Below are positions 24,755-34,446 of a DNA stretch of 55,010 nucleotides, piece after piece (within the stretch, counting starts at the first letter, position 1; each line of letters opens with the position of its first letter). The notes beneath the pieces were generated by a model, which searched no databases, was not told where the DNA came from, and worked only from the letters and a program-made list of their open reading frames with translations. The position numbers and the translations under genes are program-made. Source of the stretch: Rickettsiales bacterium. GTDB taxonomy: Bacteria; Pseudomonadota; Alphaproteobacteria; Rickettsiales; UBA8987. The DNA is taken from positions 1 through 55,010 of the forward strand of contig JANRLM010000028.1 of the NCBI GenBank assembly GCA_033762595.1. The letters are read 5' to 3'.

Positions 24755-26068
24755 ATGCAAAATAAAATTGTGAAAATAGCCGAGAAAAATGATTATAAAG
24801 TTAAAGATATAACTCTTGCTGATGAAGGCAGAAGGCTGATTGATTTGGCAGAAACTGAAATGCCCGGCTTAATGGCACTTCGTAAAGAATATAAAAATAA
24901 AAAACCTTTAAGTGGTGCAAATATTATCGGTTGTCTTCACATGACTGTAGAAACAGCAGTTTTAATTGAAACCCTTACAGAGCTTGGTGCTAATGTTCGT
25001 TGGAGTTCTTGCAATATTTTCTCAACCAATGATTACGCAGCAGCTGCAATTGCTAAAGCAGGTATTCCAGTTTTTGCTTGGAAGGGAGAAACTGAAGAAG
25101 AATTCAACTGGTGTATTGAGCAAACCATAATTGCCGATGGCTGGCAGCCTAATATGATTCTTGATGATGGCAGCGATGCAACTGATATGGTGATTAAAAA
25201 ATTCCCTGAAATTGCGAAAAATATTCGTGGGGTTTCGGAAGAAACCACAACAGGCGTTAAAAGATTAAGAGAGCTTGAGATGGAAGGCAGGCTTCAATTT
25301 CCAGCTATCAATGTGAATGATTCAGTTACAAAATCTAAATTTGATAATCTTTATGGTTGTCGTGAAAGCTTGCTTGATGGCATTAAGCGTGCAACTGATG
25401 TGATGATTGCTGGCAAAATCGGTGTGGTTGCTGGTTATGGTGATGTTGGTAAAGGCTCAGCTTTTGCATTAAGAAGCCAAGGTGCAACGGTTTTAGTTAC
25501 TGAGATTGATCCAATCTGTGCATTACAAGCCTCAATGGAGGGTTTTAGAGTGGTAACTATGGAAGAAGCGGCGTCTATAGGAGATATTTTCGTTACCGCG
25601 ACAGGCAATAAGGATATTATTACTTACAAACATATGGAAAAAATGAAGGATAGAGCCATTGTTTGCAATATAGGGCATTTTGATAATGAAATTGATGTTG
25701 CTAGCACCAAAAACTTAAAATGGCGTAATATCAAGCCTCAAGTTGATGAAATAACTTTCCCTAGTGGCAATAGAATTATTTTACTTGCAGAAGGAAGATT
25801 GGTAAATCTTGGCTGTGCCACTGGCCACCCTGCTTTTGTAATGAGTTGTAGCTTCACAAACCAAGTGGTTGCCCAAATTGAACTTTGGCAGCATCATAAA
25901 AAATATGAGAATAAAGTTTATGTTCTTCCAAAACATCTTGATGAAATGGTAGCAAAACTTCACTTAGATAAAATCGGGGTGAAACTTACAACTTTAACCG
26001 CCTCACAAGCAGAATACATAGGTGTTGATATTGCTGGGCCTTTCAAGCCAGATACTTATAGATATTAG
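24755..26068 (+). CDS. ahcY: Adenosylhomocysteinase
   Basis: A 437-residue S-adenosylhomocysteine hydrolase. [48 protein letters not shown], the NAD-binding [12 protein letters not shown] and [12 protein letters not shown] are all present, and it ends KPDTYRY as the family does. It splits S-adenosylhomocysteine into adenosine and homocysteine, so it can feed the methionine cycle, next to a cystathionine lyase-like gene. The start is ATG 24755. No SAH riboswitch is visible in the 84-bp divergent spacer. Confidence 0.97.
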   Translation: MQNKIVKIAEKNDYKVKDITLADEGRRLIDLAETEMPGLMALRKEYKNKKPLSGANIIGCLHMTVETAVLIETLTELGANVRWSSCNIFSTNDYAAAAIAKAGIPVFAWKGETEEEFNWCIEQTIIADGWQPNMILDDGSDATDMVIKKFPEIAKNIRGVSEETTTGVKRLRELEMEGRLQFPAINVNDSVTKSKFDNLYGCRESLLDGIKRATDVMIAGKIGVVAGYGDVGKGSAFALRSQGATVLVTEIDPICALQASMEGFRVVTMEEAASIGDIFVTATGNKDIITYKHMEKMKDRAIVCNIGHFDNEIDVASTKNLKWRNIKPQVDEITFPSGNRIILLAEGRLVNLGCATGHPAFVMSCSFTNQVVAQIELWQHHKKYENKVYVLPKHLDEMVAKLHLDKIGVKLTTLTASQAEYIGVDIAGPFKPDTYRY

Positions 26069-26125
26069 GCTGAAGAGCTTCATTCCTACAAAAACGGATA
26101 TGACTAAGTTAGTTAATTGAACTAT

Positions 26126-27952
26126 TTAGTTTTTTGACTTTTCAACTGCATCTTTTGCTTTTGGGGAGAGTTGGATATTTAATTCACGAAGTTGTTTTTC
26201 CTCAACAAAGCAAGGGGCGTTCATCAATAAATCTTCTGCATTTTGATTAAGTGGGAAGGCGATGATTTCCCTGATATTCGGCTCATCAGCAAGCAACATA
26301 ACCATTCTATCAACACCTGGGGCAATACCGCCGTGAGGTGGTGCACCATATTTGAAAGCACGGATCATTCCGCCGAATTTTTCATCAACAATTTCCTTGC
26401 CGTAACCAGCAATTTCAAATGCTTTATACATTAATTCTGGCTTGTGATTTCGAATCGCACCGCTTGAAAGCTCAATACCATTACATACAATATCATACTG
26501 GAAGGCTTTGATTGCAAGTAAATCCTCCTTAGTTTTCGCATTCTGCAAGGCTTCAATTCCACCTTGAGGCATAGAGAAAGGATTATGTGAGAAGATGATT
26601 TTGTTTTCTTCCTCATCCCATTCATAATAAGGGAAATCCGTAATCCAGCAGAATTTGAAAACATCTTTTTCAAGCAGATTTAATTCTTCACCTATAATTT
26701 TGCGGAATTCACCAGCCTGCTTTGCGGCTTTATCTTTCACGCCACACGCAAAAAACAGACCGTCGCCCGCGTTGATATTATTTTGTGTTTTGAGTGCTTC
26801 AATTTGTTCTGTGGTAAGATTTTTAGCTATAGGCCCTTTTCCTTCACCGGTTGCATCATCAAAAATTATATAACCTAAACCTGCGTAACCGAGTTCTTTT
26901 GCGAGCTCATTTTTCCTATCAAAAAAACCACGCCCAAGTTTTGCAGTTTGTGGCGCAGGTATCGCACGCACTATCGCACCAGTTTCAATTTGTTTTGCGA
27001 AAATACCGAAATTAGAATTGCGGAAAACTTCTGTCGCATCAGAAATTATAAGCGGATTGCGTAAATCTGGCTTATCAGAGCCATATTTCAGCATCGCATC
27101 ATCAAATTTAATATGCGGGAATGGACTTGCAGTCATCTTTTTATTGCCACCGAATTTAGTGAATAACTGCACCATTAATGGCTCAACGGCTGCAAAAACA
27201 TCTTCCTGTGTAACGAAACTCATTTCCATATCTAGCTGATAAAACTCCCCCGGAGAGCGATCTGCACGAGCATCTTCATCACGAAAACAAGGTGCGATTT
27301 GGAAATATCTATCAAAACCGCTTATCATTAAAAGTTGTTTGAATTGCTGTGGAGCTTGCGGAAGGGCGTAAAATTTACCAGGATTCAAACGGCTTGGAAC
27401 TAAGAAATCCCTAGCACCTTCAGGCGATGATGCCGTTAGGATTGGCGTTTGGAATTCCATAAAACCCTGCCCTGTCATAAAACTTCTAATCTCAGAAATA
27501 ACTTTTGAGCGAAGCACAATATTATTATGCAATTTCTCACGACGCAAATCTAGGAAGCGATATTTTAGGCGAGTATTTTCAGGAAATTCCTTATCAGTAT
27601 TTACCTGCACTGGAAGCTGCTCATCTTCAACCAAGCTTTCGCCAATTAAATCTTCAACTACAACTTCAATTTCACCGGTTGGCATTTTTGGGTTCACTGC
27701 TTCTTTAGCACGCTCAATCACTTTGCCAGTGATGGTAATTACTGATTCAAAGCGGATTTTATCCGCATTTTCAGGGTTGATTTTTCCACCTTGAGGGAAA
27801 ACCAATTGCGTAACGCCGTAATGATCCCTTAAATCAATGAATAGAACGCCTCCGTGATCCCTTTTTCTATGCACCCAGCCAGATAAACGAACGATGTTAC
27901 CCGAATCATTTTTACGAAGTTGATTGCAATTGTGAGTTCTATATTTATGCAT
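26126..27952 (-). CDS. aspS: Aspartyl-tRNA synthetase
   Basis: A bacterial-type class IIb synthetase of 608 residues. The N-terminal OB-fold ([20 protein letters not shown]) binds the anticodon. Motif 2 reads [20 protein letters not shown] and motif 3 reads [21 protein letters not shown]. The bacterial GAD insertion lies in between. Length and motif order are normal. It starts at ATG 27952 and is divergent from trpA across a palindromic repeat. Whether it also charges tRNA-Asn cannot be told from this window. Confidence 0.97.
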   Translation of the reverse strand: MHKYRTHNCNQLRKNDSGNIVRLSGWVHRKRDHGGVLFIDLRDHYGVTQLVFPQGGKINPENADKIRFESVITITGKVIERAKEAVNPKMPTGEIEVVVEDLIGESLVEDEQLPVQVNTDKEFPENTRLKYRFLDLRREKLHNNIVLRSKVISEIRSFMTGQGFMEFQTPILTASSPEGARDFLVPSRLNPGKFYALPQAPQQFKQLLMISGFDRYFQIAPCFRDEDARADRSPGEFYQLDMEMSFVTQEDVFAAVEPLMVQLFTKFGGNKKMTASPFPHIKFDDAMLKYGSDKPDLRNPLIISDATEVFRNSNFGIFAKQIETGAIVRAIPAPQTAKLGRGFFDRKNELAKELGYAGLGYIIFDDATGEGKGPIAKNLTTEQIEALKTQNNINAGDGLFFACGVKDKAAKQAGEFRKIIGEELNLLEKDVFKFCWITDFPYYEWDEEENKIIFSHNPFSMPQGGIEALQNAKTKEDLLAIKAFQYDIVCNGIELSSGAIRNHKPELMYKAFEIAGYGKEIVDEKFGGMIRAFKYGAPPHGGIAPGVDRMVMLLADEPNIREIIAFPLNQNAEDLLMNAPCFVEEKQLRELNIQLSPKAKDAVEKSKN

Positions 27953-27960
27953 TTTAATAG

Positions 27961-28025
27961 GTGTTGGTAGTTGGGAATTGGGAATTAGTTAAAACTAACT
28001 CCTAACTCCTAACTCCCAATTCCCC
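27961..28025. repeat. Palindromic repeat of GTTAGGAGTTGGG units
   Basis: The left arm TTGGGAATTGGGAATTAGTT (27971-27990) pairs imperfectly with AACTAACTCCTAACTCC and onward (27993-28025) across a 2-base centre. Single arms of the same family lie at 13815-13845 and 18711-18734. It fills most of the aspS-trpA divergent spacer, so any promoters must lie in or at the edge of it. Confidence 0.75.
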
Positions 28026-28084
28026 TTCTAGACAAAGAGAACTTATTGTGTATATTTCCCTCAAAATCAAGAAATTTTCTAAAA

Positions 28085-28879
28085 GTGAGAATAGATAATA
28101 AATTTTCTGAACTTAAAAAACAAGGCAAGAAAGCATTTATTTGCTATCTTATGGCATCTGACCCATCTGAGAATTTTACCGCTGAAATTCTTCCTAAGAT
28201 TGTTGATGCTGGTTGTGATATAATAGAACTTGGAATGCCATTTTCTGACCCAATGGCAGAGGGGCAAATTATCCAAGATGCTACCAAAAGAGCATTAAAA
28301 AATAATTGCGATATAAATAAAGTTTTTGAAATCGTTTCAAATTTTAGAAAAACCAATAATCACACGCCAATTATTCTAATGGGATATTATAATCCAGTGC
28401 TGAAATATGGCGTGCAGAAATTTCTTGAAAACTCTAAATATTCAGGCGTTGATGGGTTTATAATCGTTGATTTGCCTTTTGAAGAAGAAAATGAATTCAC
28501 TAAATTTAGTAAAGCTTTGGATTTACCTCTAATCAGGCTTACAACACCAACAACTGATGAAAACCGTGCGGAAAAAATTTTGAAAACTGCGAGTGGATTT
28601 GTATATCACATCAGCGTTTCAGGCGTTACAGGGCAGAAAGAAGCCATTGCAGATTCGGTTGCAAGCGGAATTTCAAAGATTAAGAAATATACAAATCTGC
28701 CAGTTTGTGCAGGTTTTGGAATTAAAACTGCCTCTCAAGCTAAAGAAGTTGCCAAGAACGCTGATGGCATTGTAATTGGCTCAGCACTTATAAAAATGAT
28801 TGAAGAAAATCTTGAAAATCCAAAACTTGCAGAGGAAAAAATCATCAATTTTGTAAAGGCAATTAGAGAGGTTCTTTAG
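28085..28879 (+). CDS. trpA: Tryptophan synthase alpha chain
   Basis: A TIM-barrel protein of 264 residues from GTG 28085 (RIDNKFSELKKQGKKAFICYLMASDP, where family members begin); the frame is open upstream to TTG 28046. IIELGMPFSDPMAEG carries catalytic E48; the position of the second acid (Asp60 in Salmonella) is E59 here. YSGVDGFIIVDLPFEE and SGFVYHISVSGVTG follow. It cleaves indole-3-glycerol phosphate to indole for TrpB. No trpB or other trp gene lies beside it, so the operon is split. Confidence 0.92.
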   Translation: MRIDNKFSELKKQGKKAFICYLMASDPSENFTAEILPKIVDAGCDIIELGMPFSDPMAEGQIIQDATKRALKNNCDINKVFEIVSNFRKTNNHTPIILMGYYNPVLKYGVQKFLENSKYSGVDGFIIVDLPFEEENEFTKFSKALDLPLIRLTTPTTDENRAEKILKTASGFVYHISVSGVTGQKEAIADSVASGISKIKKYTNLPVCAGFGIKTASQAKEVAKNADGIVIGSALIKMIEENLENPKLAEEKIINFVKAIREVL

Positions 28880-28890
28880 CTTTCAAAAAA

Positions 28891-30120
28891 TCACTCATAC
28901 TCAAAAATTTCTGAGATTTTTTGGCGACGACGAATTATTTTGAATTTTTTATCATCAACCAAAATCTCAGGAATTAACGGTCTAGTGTTGTAATTGCTTG
29001 CCATTGAAGCACCATATGCACCAGCATTTAGAATAACTAAAAGCTCACCAGCTTTGAGATCAAATAATTTTCTATCCCTACCGAAAATATCAGAAGATTC
29101 ACAAACTGGCCCAACAATATCATAATTTTTCTTTTCACCATCTTTATCCCTAACCTGAATAATCTCGTGATAAGCGCCGTAAATTGCTGGTCTTGCTAGG
29201 TCATTCATTCCAGCATCTAAAATTGCGAATTGCCTTTCCCCAGTATTTTTAATGAATTGAACTTCAGTAACTAAAATTCCAGCATCACCAGAGATTCTTC
29301 TTCCTGGTTCTAAAAATAGTTTAAGCCCCGTTGATTTAACCGCAGAAATTATTGCTTTTGCGTAATCTTTAATAGAAATTGTTTCTTCATTTTTATATTT
29401 TATTCCAACACCACCGCCGAGATCCAATCTTTTTAACTCAAACCCTCTTTTTTTGAGAGTATTCGCAAATTCTGCAACTTTTTGGAAAGCCTGTTTGAAT
29501 GGCTCAATATCAGTAATTTGGCTACCGATATGGCAGGCGATGCCTTCAATTTTTATGTTATCTAACTTAGCTGCTGAATCATAATATTTCTTAGCATCTT
29601 CAAGTGGAATGCCGAATTTATCGTGCTTTCTGCCGGTGGTAATTTTTTCGTGAGTTTTGCCATCAACATCAGGGTTTACCCTAAGTGAAACTTTTGCTTT
29701 TTTCTTGAGTAGACCAGCAATTTTATCAATGATTTCAAGCTCCTCTAGGCTTTCAGCATTTAACTGACCAATGTTTTTTTGTAGTGCAAATTTAATTTCT
29801 TCTTTAGTTTTTCCAACACCAGAAAAAACAATTTTTTCAGGCTTGATGCCTGCCTTCAGAGCTCGGATAATCTCACCCTGTGAAACCGTATCCGCACCAC
29901 TCCCAAGACTAGCAAGTAATTTCAAAATATGGATATTTGGGCAAGATTTTACTGCAAAGCAAATTGTGGTTGGGTAATCAGAAAAGTTTTGTTTGAACTC
30001 TTTATAATTGTTTTCAAATTGCTTTTTGCTATAGCAATAGAAGGGTGTTCCAACTTTTTTTGCAATTTCATTTATTGCAAGATTTTCAATGTGTAGAATT
30101 GAATTTTTATAATCTAACAT
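28891..30120 (-). CDS. lysA: Diaminopimelate decarboxylase
   Basis: A fold-III PLP decarboxylase of 409 residues. FAVKSCPN carries the PLP lysine (K58), followed by GSGADTVSQGEI, ACHIGSQI, LDLGGGVGIKY, FLEPGRRISG and the CESSDIFGRDR motif. It makes L-lysine from meso-diaminopimelate, the last step. It starts at ATG 30120, 4 bp after the stop of a short lipoprotein gene, the alphaproteobacterial lptM-lysA pairing. It converges on trpA with an 11-bp gap. Confidence 0.96.
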   Translation of the reverse strand: MLDYKNSILHIENLAINEIAKKVGTPFYCYSKKQFENNYKEFKQNFSDYPTTICFAVKSCPNIHILKLLASLGSGADTVSQGEIIRALKAGIKPEKIVFSGVGKTKEEIKFALQKNIGQLNAESLEELEIIDKIAGLLKKKAKVSLRVNPDVDGKTHEKITTGRKHDKFGIPLEDAKKYYDSAAKLDNIKIEGIACHIGSQITDIEPFKQAFQKVAEFANTLKKRGFELKRLDLGGGVGIKYKNEETISIKDYAKAIISAVKSTGLKLFLEPGRRISGDAGILVTEVQFIKNTGERQFAILDAGMNDLARPAIYGAYHEIIQVRDKDGEKKNYDIVGPVCESSDIFGRDRKLFDLKAGELLVILNAGAYGASMASNYNTRPLIPEILVDDKKFKIIRRRQKISEIFEYE

Positions 30121-30124
30121 GTTT

Positions 30125-30250
30125 TCATTTTTCTGATTTTGCTAAATCTTGTTCACGCGGTGGTAGGGTTAAAGCCCTTTTCATTCCGCAGGAGGAAGTT
30201 AGCATCAAAACTACAAAAAGCAAAATCAAGATTTGAGTTTTATTTTTCAT
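30125..30250 (-). CDS. lptM: LptM-like short lipoprotein
   Basis: A 41-residue protein. A hydrophobic signal (ILILLFVVLMLTSSC) ends in a lipobox with Cys21, then GMKRALTLPPREQD resembles the G-x-K-x-x-L-x-x-P tail of LptM/YifL. In E. coli LptM helps assemble the LptDE translocon at the outer membrane. The position just ahead of lysA with a 4-bp gap is the known alphaproteobacterial neighbourhood. Assignment rests on size, lipobox, tail and context only. Confidence 0.75.
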   Translation of the reverse strand: MKNKTQILILLFVVLMLTSSCGMKRALTLPPREQDLAKSEK

Positions 30251-30281
30251 TTATCTAAATTTTTAAGTTTTTTCTAAAAAT

Positions 30282-31412
30282 TTAACCATCTGTGCCAGTA
30301 AAGAAATCCTTCACATTGCTAAAAAAGCCTTTGTCTTCCTCAGATAAAGTTGCATCTAGCTGTTCTAACAACTCCTTTTGTTTTTTGTTGATGCTAGTTG
30401 GGATTTGAATATTTGCATGAACATATAAATCACCCACAAAGCCAGAATTTACCTTCGGCATTCCCTTGGCTTTTAGCCTAAATTGTTGACCTTGCTGTGT
30501 GCCAGCCGGAATTTTCAGCTTCGCTTTTGAGCCATCTATACACGGCACTATAATCTCACCGCCTAAAATTGCAGTCGTGATTTTTATTGGTACGGCGATG
30601 TGCAAATCAGTATTTTCTCGAGAAAATAAATTATGATCTTTAATTGAAATGAAAATATATAAATCTCCAGCTTGACCGCCCTGAACGCCAGCTTCTCCTT
30701 CACCTGTGAGCCTTATTCTCATACCTTCTTCAACGCCTGCTGGGATTTTGACAGAGAGGGTTTTTTCTTTAGTGATTCTTCCTTCACCACCACATTTTTT
30801 GCAAGGATTTTTAATTATATAACCAGTGCCGCCACAAGTGCCACAAGTTCGTTCCACCATAAAGAAGCCTTGAGAGGTGCGAATTCTACCTGTTCCATTG
30901 CAAGTTCCGCAAGTCTCCTTTTCTTTTTTGCCTTCGCTGCCTGTGCCGTTGCAGGAATCACAAGTTGCTTTAGTTGAAATTTTAATTTGTTTATTTTCAC
31001 CTTTGAAGGCTTCTTCAAGTGAAATTTCTAGGTTATATCTTAAGTCAGAACCGCGATTATTATTGCTGGCCTTTCTTTGTCTGCCACCACCTCCACCACC
31101 GCCAAAACTGCCAAATAAATCTTCAAAAATATCAGAAAATCCACCACTAAAATCAAAGGGATTGCCACCATTTCTACCGCCACCAAAGCCACCATTCAAG
31201 CCGGCCTCACCGAATTGATCGTAAGTTTGGCGTTTTTTATCATCTTTTAGAACATCATAAGCAGCGTTGATTTCCTTAAATTTCTTTTCAGCCTCTTTAT
31301 CATTGGGGTTTTTATCTGGGTGATATTTCATCGCAAGCGTGCGGTAAGCTTTTTTAAGCTCCTCAGCAGATGCGTTTTTTTCTACGCCTAGTATTTTATA
31401 ATAATCAGCCAT
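30282..31412 (-). CDS. dnaJ: Chaperone protein DnaJ
   Basis: A 376-residue type I J-protein: J-domain with HPD (MKYHPDKNP), a Gly/Phe-rich linker at about 73-110, and four zinc repeats of CxxCxGxG type ([32 protein letters not shown]). The two-barrel C-terminal substrate domain follows. It stimulates DnaK and hands over unfolded clients. It follows a second J-domain gene by about 59 bp. dnaK and grpE are not in this window. Confidence 0.97.
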   Translation of the reverse strand: MADYYKILGVEKNASAEELKKAYRTLAMKYHPDKNPNDKEAEKKFKEINAAYDVLKDDKKRQTYDQFGEAGLNGGFGGGRNGGNPFDFSGGFSDIFEDLFGSFGGGGGGGRQRKASNNNRGSDLRYNLEISLEEAFKGENKQIKISTKATCDSCNGTGSEGKKEKETCGTCNGTGRIRTSQGFFMVERTCGTCGGTGYIIKNPCKKCGGEGRITKEKTLSVKIPAGVEEGMRIRLTGEGEAGVQGGQAGDLYIFISIKDHNLFSRENTDLHIAVPIKITTAILGGEIIVPCIDGSKAKLKIPAGTQQGQQFRLKAKGMPKVNSGFVGDLYVHANIQIPTSINKKQKELLEQLDATLSEEDKGFFSNVKDFFTGTDG

Positions 31413-31471
31413 ATTATTAATTAGAAAAATAATGTATTACAAATAGTGAAAAAATAAAGATTTTCAATAGG

Positions 31472-31858
31472 CTACCAATTTTGTGAGTTATTATTGTCAT
31501 CAATAAGCTCACTAACAATCAAATTATAGGCTTTTTTTAGTTTTTGTTCATCAGAAATAGCATTTGATAAGCCTTTTTTGAGGCCAACTGAAATTTCCTC
31601 TTTTTTACGAAAATAAGCTGCACGAATATCATCACCGCCATTTTCAGCGTCAATACCTAAAAAGGTGTAAAGAGATTTTATTTCCAATTTTATTTGCCTG
31701 AAAGCCTCAGTGATTTCCAAAAATTTCTTATTTGAATTTTCATTGTTATCGCCAACTTTATCTGGGTGATATTTTGCAGATAGGTTTCTATAATTTGCTT
31801 TAATAAGGCTTATGGGAGAGGTTTCTTCAACTTCAAGTATTTGATAAGGATTTGTCAT
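31472..31858 (-). CDS. Short J-domain protein with a second J-like half lacking HPD
   Basis: A 128-residue protein. Residues 4-60 form a J-domain (YQILEVEETSP, KANYRNLSAKYHPDK with HPD at 31-33). Residues 63-118 repeat the same layout (LYTFLGIDAENGGDDIRAAY, then KLKKAYNLIVSEL) but lack HPD, so they cannot stimulate DnaK by the usual route. There is no Gly/Phe linker or zinc domain. It starts immediately after the smpB stop (TAA then ATG), so it belongs to the hflKC-smpB operon. The client is unknown. Confidence 0.8.
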   Translation of the reverse strand: MTNPYQILEVEETSPISLIKANYRNLSAKYHPDKVGDNNENSNKKFLEITEAFRQIKLEIKSLYTFLGIDAENGGDDIRAAYFRKKEEISVGLKKGLSNAISDEQKLKKAYNLIVSELIDDNNNSQNW

Positions 31859-32332
31859 TTATAATTGCTTATTCTTAAAGTTTCTTTGCTTTTCTCTCTG
31901 CCAATCCTTTTCTTTTATAGTTTCTCTTTTATCATATTTGGATTTACCCCTGCCAAGCCCAACCTTTATTTTAACTAAGCCTTTAGGATTAAAATATATC
32001 TCTAGTGGAATTAATGAAAAGCCTTTTTGTTTTATTTTACCAATTAATTTTTTAATTTCTCGCTTGTGAAGAAGTAATTTTCTTTCACGAGTGGGTTTAT
32101 GATTATATTTTCCAGCATTTTTATATTCGGAAATGTGAAGATTTTTTAGCCAGACTTCTTCCTCATTATTTGCGGGTGTGATTATATCAGCGTAAGCATC
32201 AGTGATGTTGCATTGCCCCAAACGCAGGCTTTTAACTTCTGAGCCTTGAAGAATAATTCCCGCTTCAAATTCTTCTAAGATTTCATAATCAAAATAGGCT
32301 TTTTTATTTTTTACAATTAAATCAGAAGACAT
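31859..32332 (-). CDS. smpB: SsrA-binding protein
   Basis: A 157-residue SmpB. KAYFDYEILEEFEAGIILQG, SEVKSLRLGQCNITDAYADI, RERKLLLHKREIKKL and GLGRGKSKYDKRETIKEKDW are diagnostic. It brings tmRNA to stalled ribosomes. ATG 32332 lies 2 bp after the hflC stop; a TTG at 32338 is an unlikely alternative. The basic C-terminal tail is kept. The tmRNA gene was not seen in this window. Confidence 0.96.
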   Translation of the reverse strand: MSSDLIVKNKKAYFDYEILEEFEAGIILQGSEVKSLRLGQCNITDAYADIITPANNEEEVWLKNLHISEYKNAGKYNHKPTRERKLLLHKREIKKLIGKIKQKGFSLIPLEIYFNPKGLVKIKVGLGRGKSKYDKRETIKEKDWQREKQRNFKNKQL

Positions 32333-32334
32333 AA

Positions 32335-33219
32335 TCAAAAACCATTTTGGTCTAAGCTTCTAAAATATTGCAAAAATTCACTATCAGGGGAAAGAACAAC
32401 TGAAGTATCGCCACTTTTAAGGGATTCCTTATAAGCCTGCATAGCCCTGTAAAAAGCGAAGAAATCAACATCTTTGCCATAGCTTTCAGCGAAGATTTTA
32501 CTAGCCTCACCATCACCCTCACCACGCAAAATTTCAGATTTTCTTTTAGCTTCAGCAAGGCTAATTGTTCTTTCTTTTTCAGCTCTAGACATTATTTCTT
32601 TGGCTTGTTCTTCACCCTCTGCACGAAATTCTTTTGCTTCTTTTTCACGCTCTGCAATCATTCGGTTGAAAATAGAATTCAAATTTTCACGAGGTAAATC
32701 AGCCCTTCTAATTCTTAAATCAACTATTTTCACTCCAAATTCTTCAGCTTTACTAGAAACATTTATTTTTATTTCATTCATTACGGATTTTCTTTTTTCA
32801 GAGAGTAAATCTTGGAATTGAATTCTACCTAAAGTATTTTTAAGGCTTGCCATCATTATGGAATCAACTTTTTGATAAAGCCCATTATAATTCTGCACTG
32901 TCTGATAAAATTTTAGTGCATCAGTGATTTTATATTTGATAAAAGCATCAACTGAAACCTGCTTCTGCTTAACATCTGGCAGGGTTTTAGGCTCAAGATT
33001 AACTTCCAAAATTCTTTTGTCATATTTCACAACATCTTGCAGAAAGAAAGGTGCTTTGAAATAAAGCCCCGGCTTAGATTTTATCTCACCAATAGGTTTT
33101 CCAAATTGCAAAACAATGGCTTGTTGGCTTTGTTCAACAACATAAACGCTGCCATAAATTAAAAAAATTATTGCAGATAAAATAAAAGCAAAAATTTTTG
33201 CTTGATTAGTGAATTTCAT
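32335..33219 (-). CDS. hflC: HflC protease modulator
   Basis: An SPFH/prohibitin-domain protein of 294 residues with one N-terminal membrane helix (AKIFAFILSAIIFLIYGSVY). Typical features are VVEQSQQAIVLQFGKP, LYFKAPFF, DLRIRRADLP and the long charged helix containing EREKEAKEFRAEGEEQAKEI. HflC pairs with HflK around the FtsH protease in the inner membrane. It follows hflK by 3 bp. Confidence 0.95.
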   Translation of the reverse strand: MKFTNQAKIFAFILSAIIFLIYGSVYVVEQSQQAIVLQFGKPIGEIKSKPGLYFKAPFFLQDVVKYDKRILEVNLEPKTLPDVKQKQVSVDAFIKYKITDALKFYQTVQNYNGLYQKVDSIMMASLKNTLGRIQFQDLLSEKRKSVMNEIKINVSSKAEEFGVKIVDLRIRRADLPRENLNSIFNRMIAEREKEAKEFRAEGEEQAKEIMSRAEKERTISLAEAKRKSEILRGEGDGEASKIFAESYGKDVDFFAFYRAMQAYKESLKSGDTSVVLSPDSEFLQYFRSLDQNGF

Positions 33220-33222
33220 AAA

Positions 33223-34368
33223 TTACTTCTTTTTTCTAATTTCATTAACTGGCAGATAAGGCAGAACACCTGCAGAATTATCAACAATCATCTTATCAGT
33301 GCCGGTTAAAATTTGTTGCATAGTTTCAAGATACATTCTTCTTTTTGTAACATCTTTTGCCTTTGCATATTCATTATAAACTGAAACAAACCTTGCGGCC
33401 TCACCTTTTGCGATTGAGATAACTTGCTCTTTATATGCTTCCGCATCTTGAATTATTTTTCTAGCCTCACCACGAGCTTTCGGCACAATATCATTTTCAT
33501 AAGATTTCGCTTTATTTATAGCGGTTTCCCTATCTTGTTTTGCAGTTTCAACATCAAGGAAGGCCGGCATTACTGGTGCAGGGTTCTGCACATCATTCAA
33601 ATTCACCGCATAAATTTCAACTCCTGAATTATAACTATCCAAAATTTCTTGAATTATTTTAGAAACTTCACTTTCTATTTGGGCTCTTTTAGTTGTCATT
33701 GCCTCTGCGAATAGAGATTTTCCAATAACTTCACGCATTGCACTTTCTGCAACTAATTTTATAGTTTGCTCTGGATTATCAATTTCAAAAAGGAAATCTT
33801 TAGGCTCTTTAATTCGCCATTGCACAGCAAAACTTACATCAGCAATGTTAGTATCGCCTGTAATCATAAGGCTTTCGCTTGAAATATTGGCATTATCTGA
33901 ATTTTCATCATTATAGCCAAAAAACCTTGTATTGCCTTGATTGGTTTTTCTAAAGCCAACTTCAATAGTGTTAATGATAGTTCTTTTAACAATTATAACT
34001 TTCTCAATCGGGTTTGGCAGGTGATATCTTAAGCCTTCTGAGGCATATCTATCAAACTTACCAAATCTAAGCACAACACCAACTTCAGTGGCATCAACTT
34101 TGTAAATTCCTGTGCTTGCCCAGCCAACTAAAGCAAGAATAATTAAAATAATTAAAGTTCTAAGATTGATAATTATCTCGCCAGAATTATTTGGCTTGAT
34201 GTTAAAAATTTTATTAAAGTCATTACCACCCCCACTACCAGAAGAGCCATTAGAATTTTGAGGCTTTTCATTGTTATTTCCACCTGATAGTGAAGCAGGG
34301 TTCACGGGCTTTTTGCTGTTGTTTGGAATATTGCCCCAAGGGCCTTTATTATTTTCTCCCCACGCCAT
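33223..34368 (-). CDS. hflK: HflK protease modulator
   Basis: A 381-residue SPFH protein. The N-terminus is a Gly/Asn/Pro-rich cytosolic tail starting MAWGENNKGPWG, as in HflK. It is followed by a membrane helix (about 69-88) and the band-7 domain (VDATEVGVVLRFGKFDRYAS, GLRYHLPNPIEKV). The last part has the long helix and DKMIVDNSAGVLPYLPVNE. It is the first gene of hflK-hflC-smpB-J protein, and is divergent from mrp across about 78 bp that must carry both promoters. Confidence 0.95.
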   Translation of the reverse strand: MAWGENNKGPWGNIPNNSKKPVNPASLSGGNNNEKPQNSNGSSGSGGGNDFNKIFNIKPNNSGEIIINLRTLIILIILALVGWASTGIYKVDATEVGVVLRFGKFDRYASEGLRYHLPNPIEKVIIVKRTIINTIEVGFRKTNQGNTRFFGYNDENSDNANISSESLMITGDTNIADVSFAVQWRIKEPKDFLFEIDNPEQTIKLVAESAMREVIGKSLFAEAMTTKRAQIESEVSKIIQEILDSYNSGVEIYAVNLNDVQNPAPVMPAFLDVETAKQDRETAINKAKSYENDIVPKARGEARKIIQDAEAYKEQVISIAKGEAARFVSVYNEYAKAKDVTKRRMYLETMQQILTGTDKMIVDNSAGVLPYLPVNEIRKKK

Positions 34369-34446
34369 TTTTAACCTAATTAAAATTTAATTTTATAATC
34401 GCAATATATTCTATATTATCTCAGTTTCAAGTTGTATAATCACACT

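Noticed and set aside
26090-26115. TATGACTAAGTT similarity to the outer edge of the GIY-YIG right repeat
   Set aside because: Only about 12 bases match in AT-rich DNA; it could be chance and no repeat arm is present.
30045-30236. 63-codon plus-strand frame over the lysA start
   Set aside because: It is antisense to lysA and to the LptM-like gene, which has lipobox, tail motif and spacing on the other strand.
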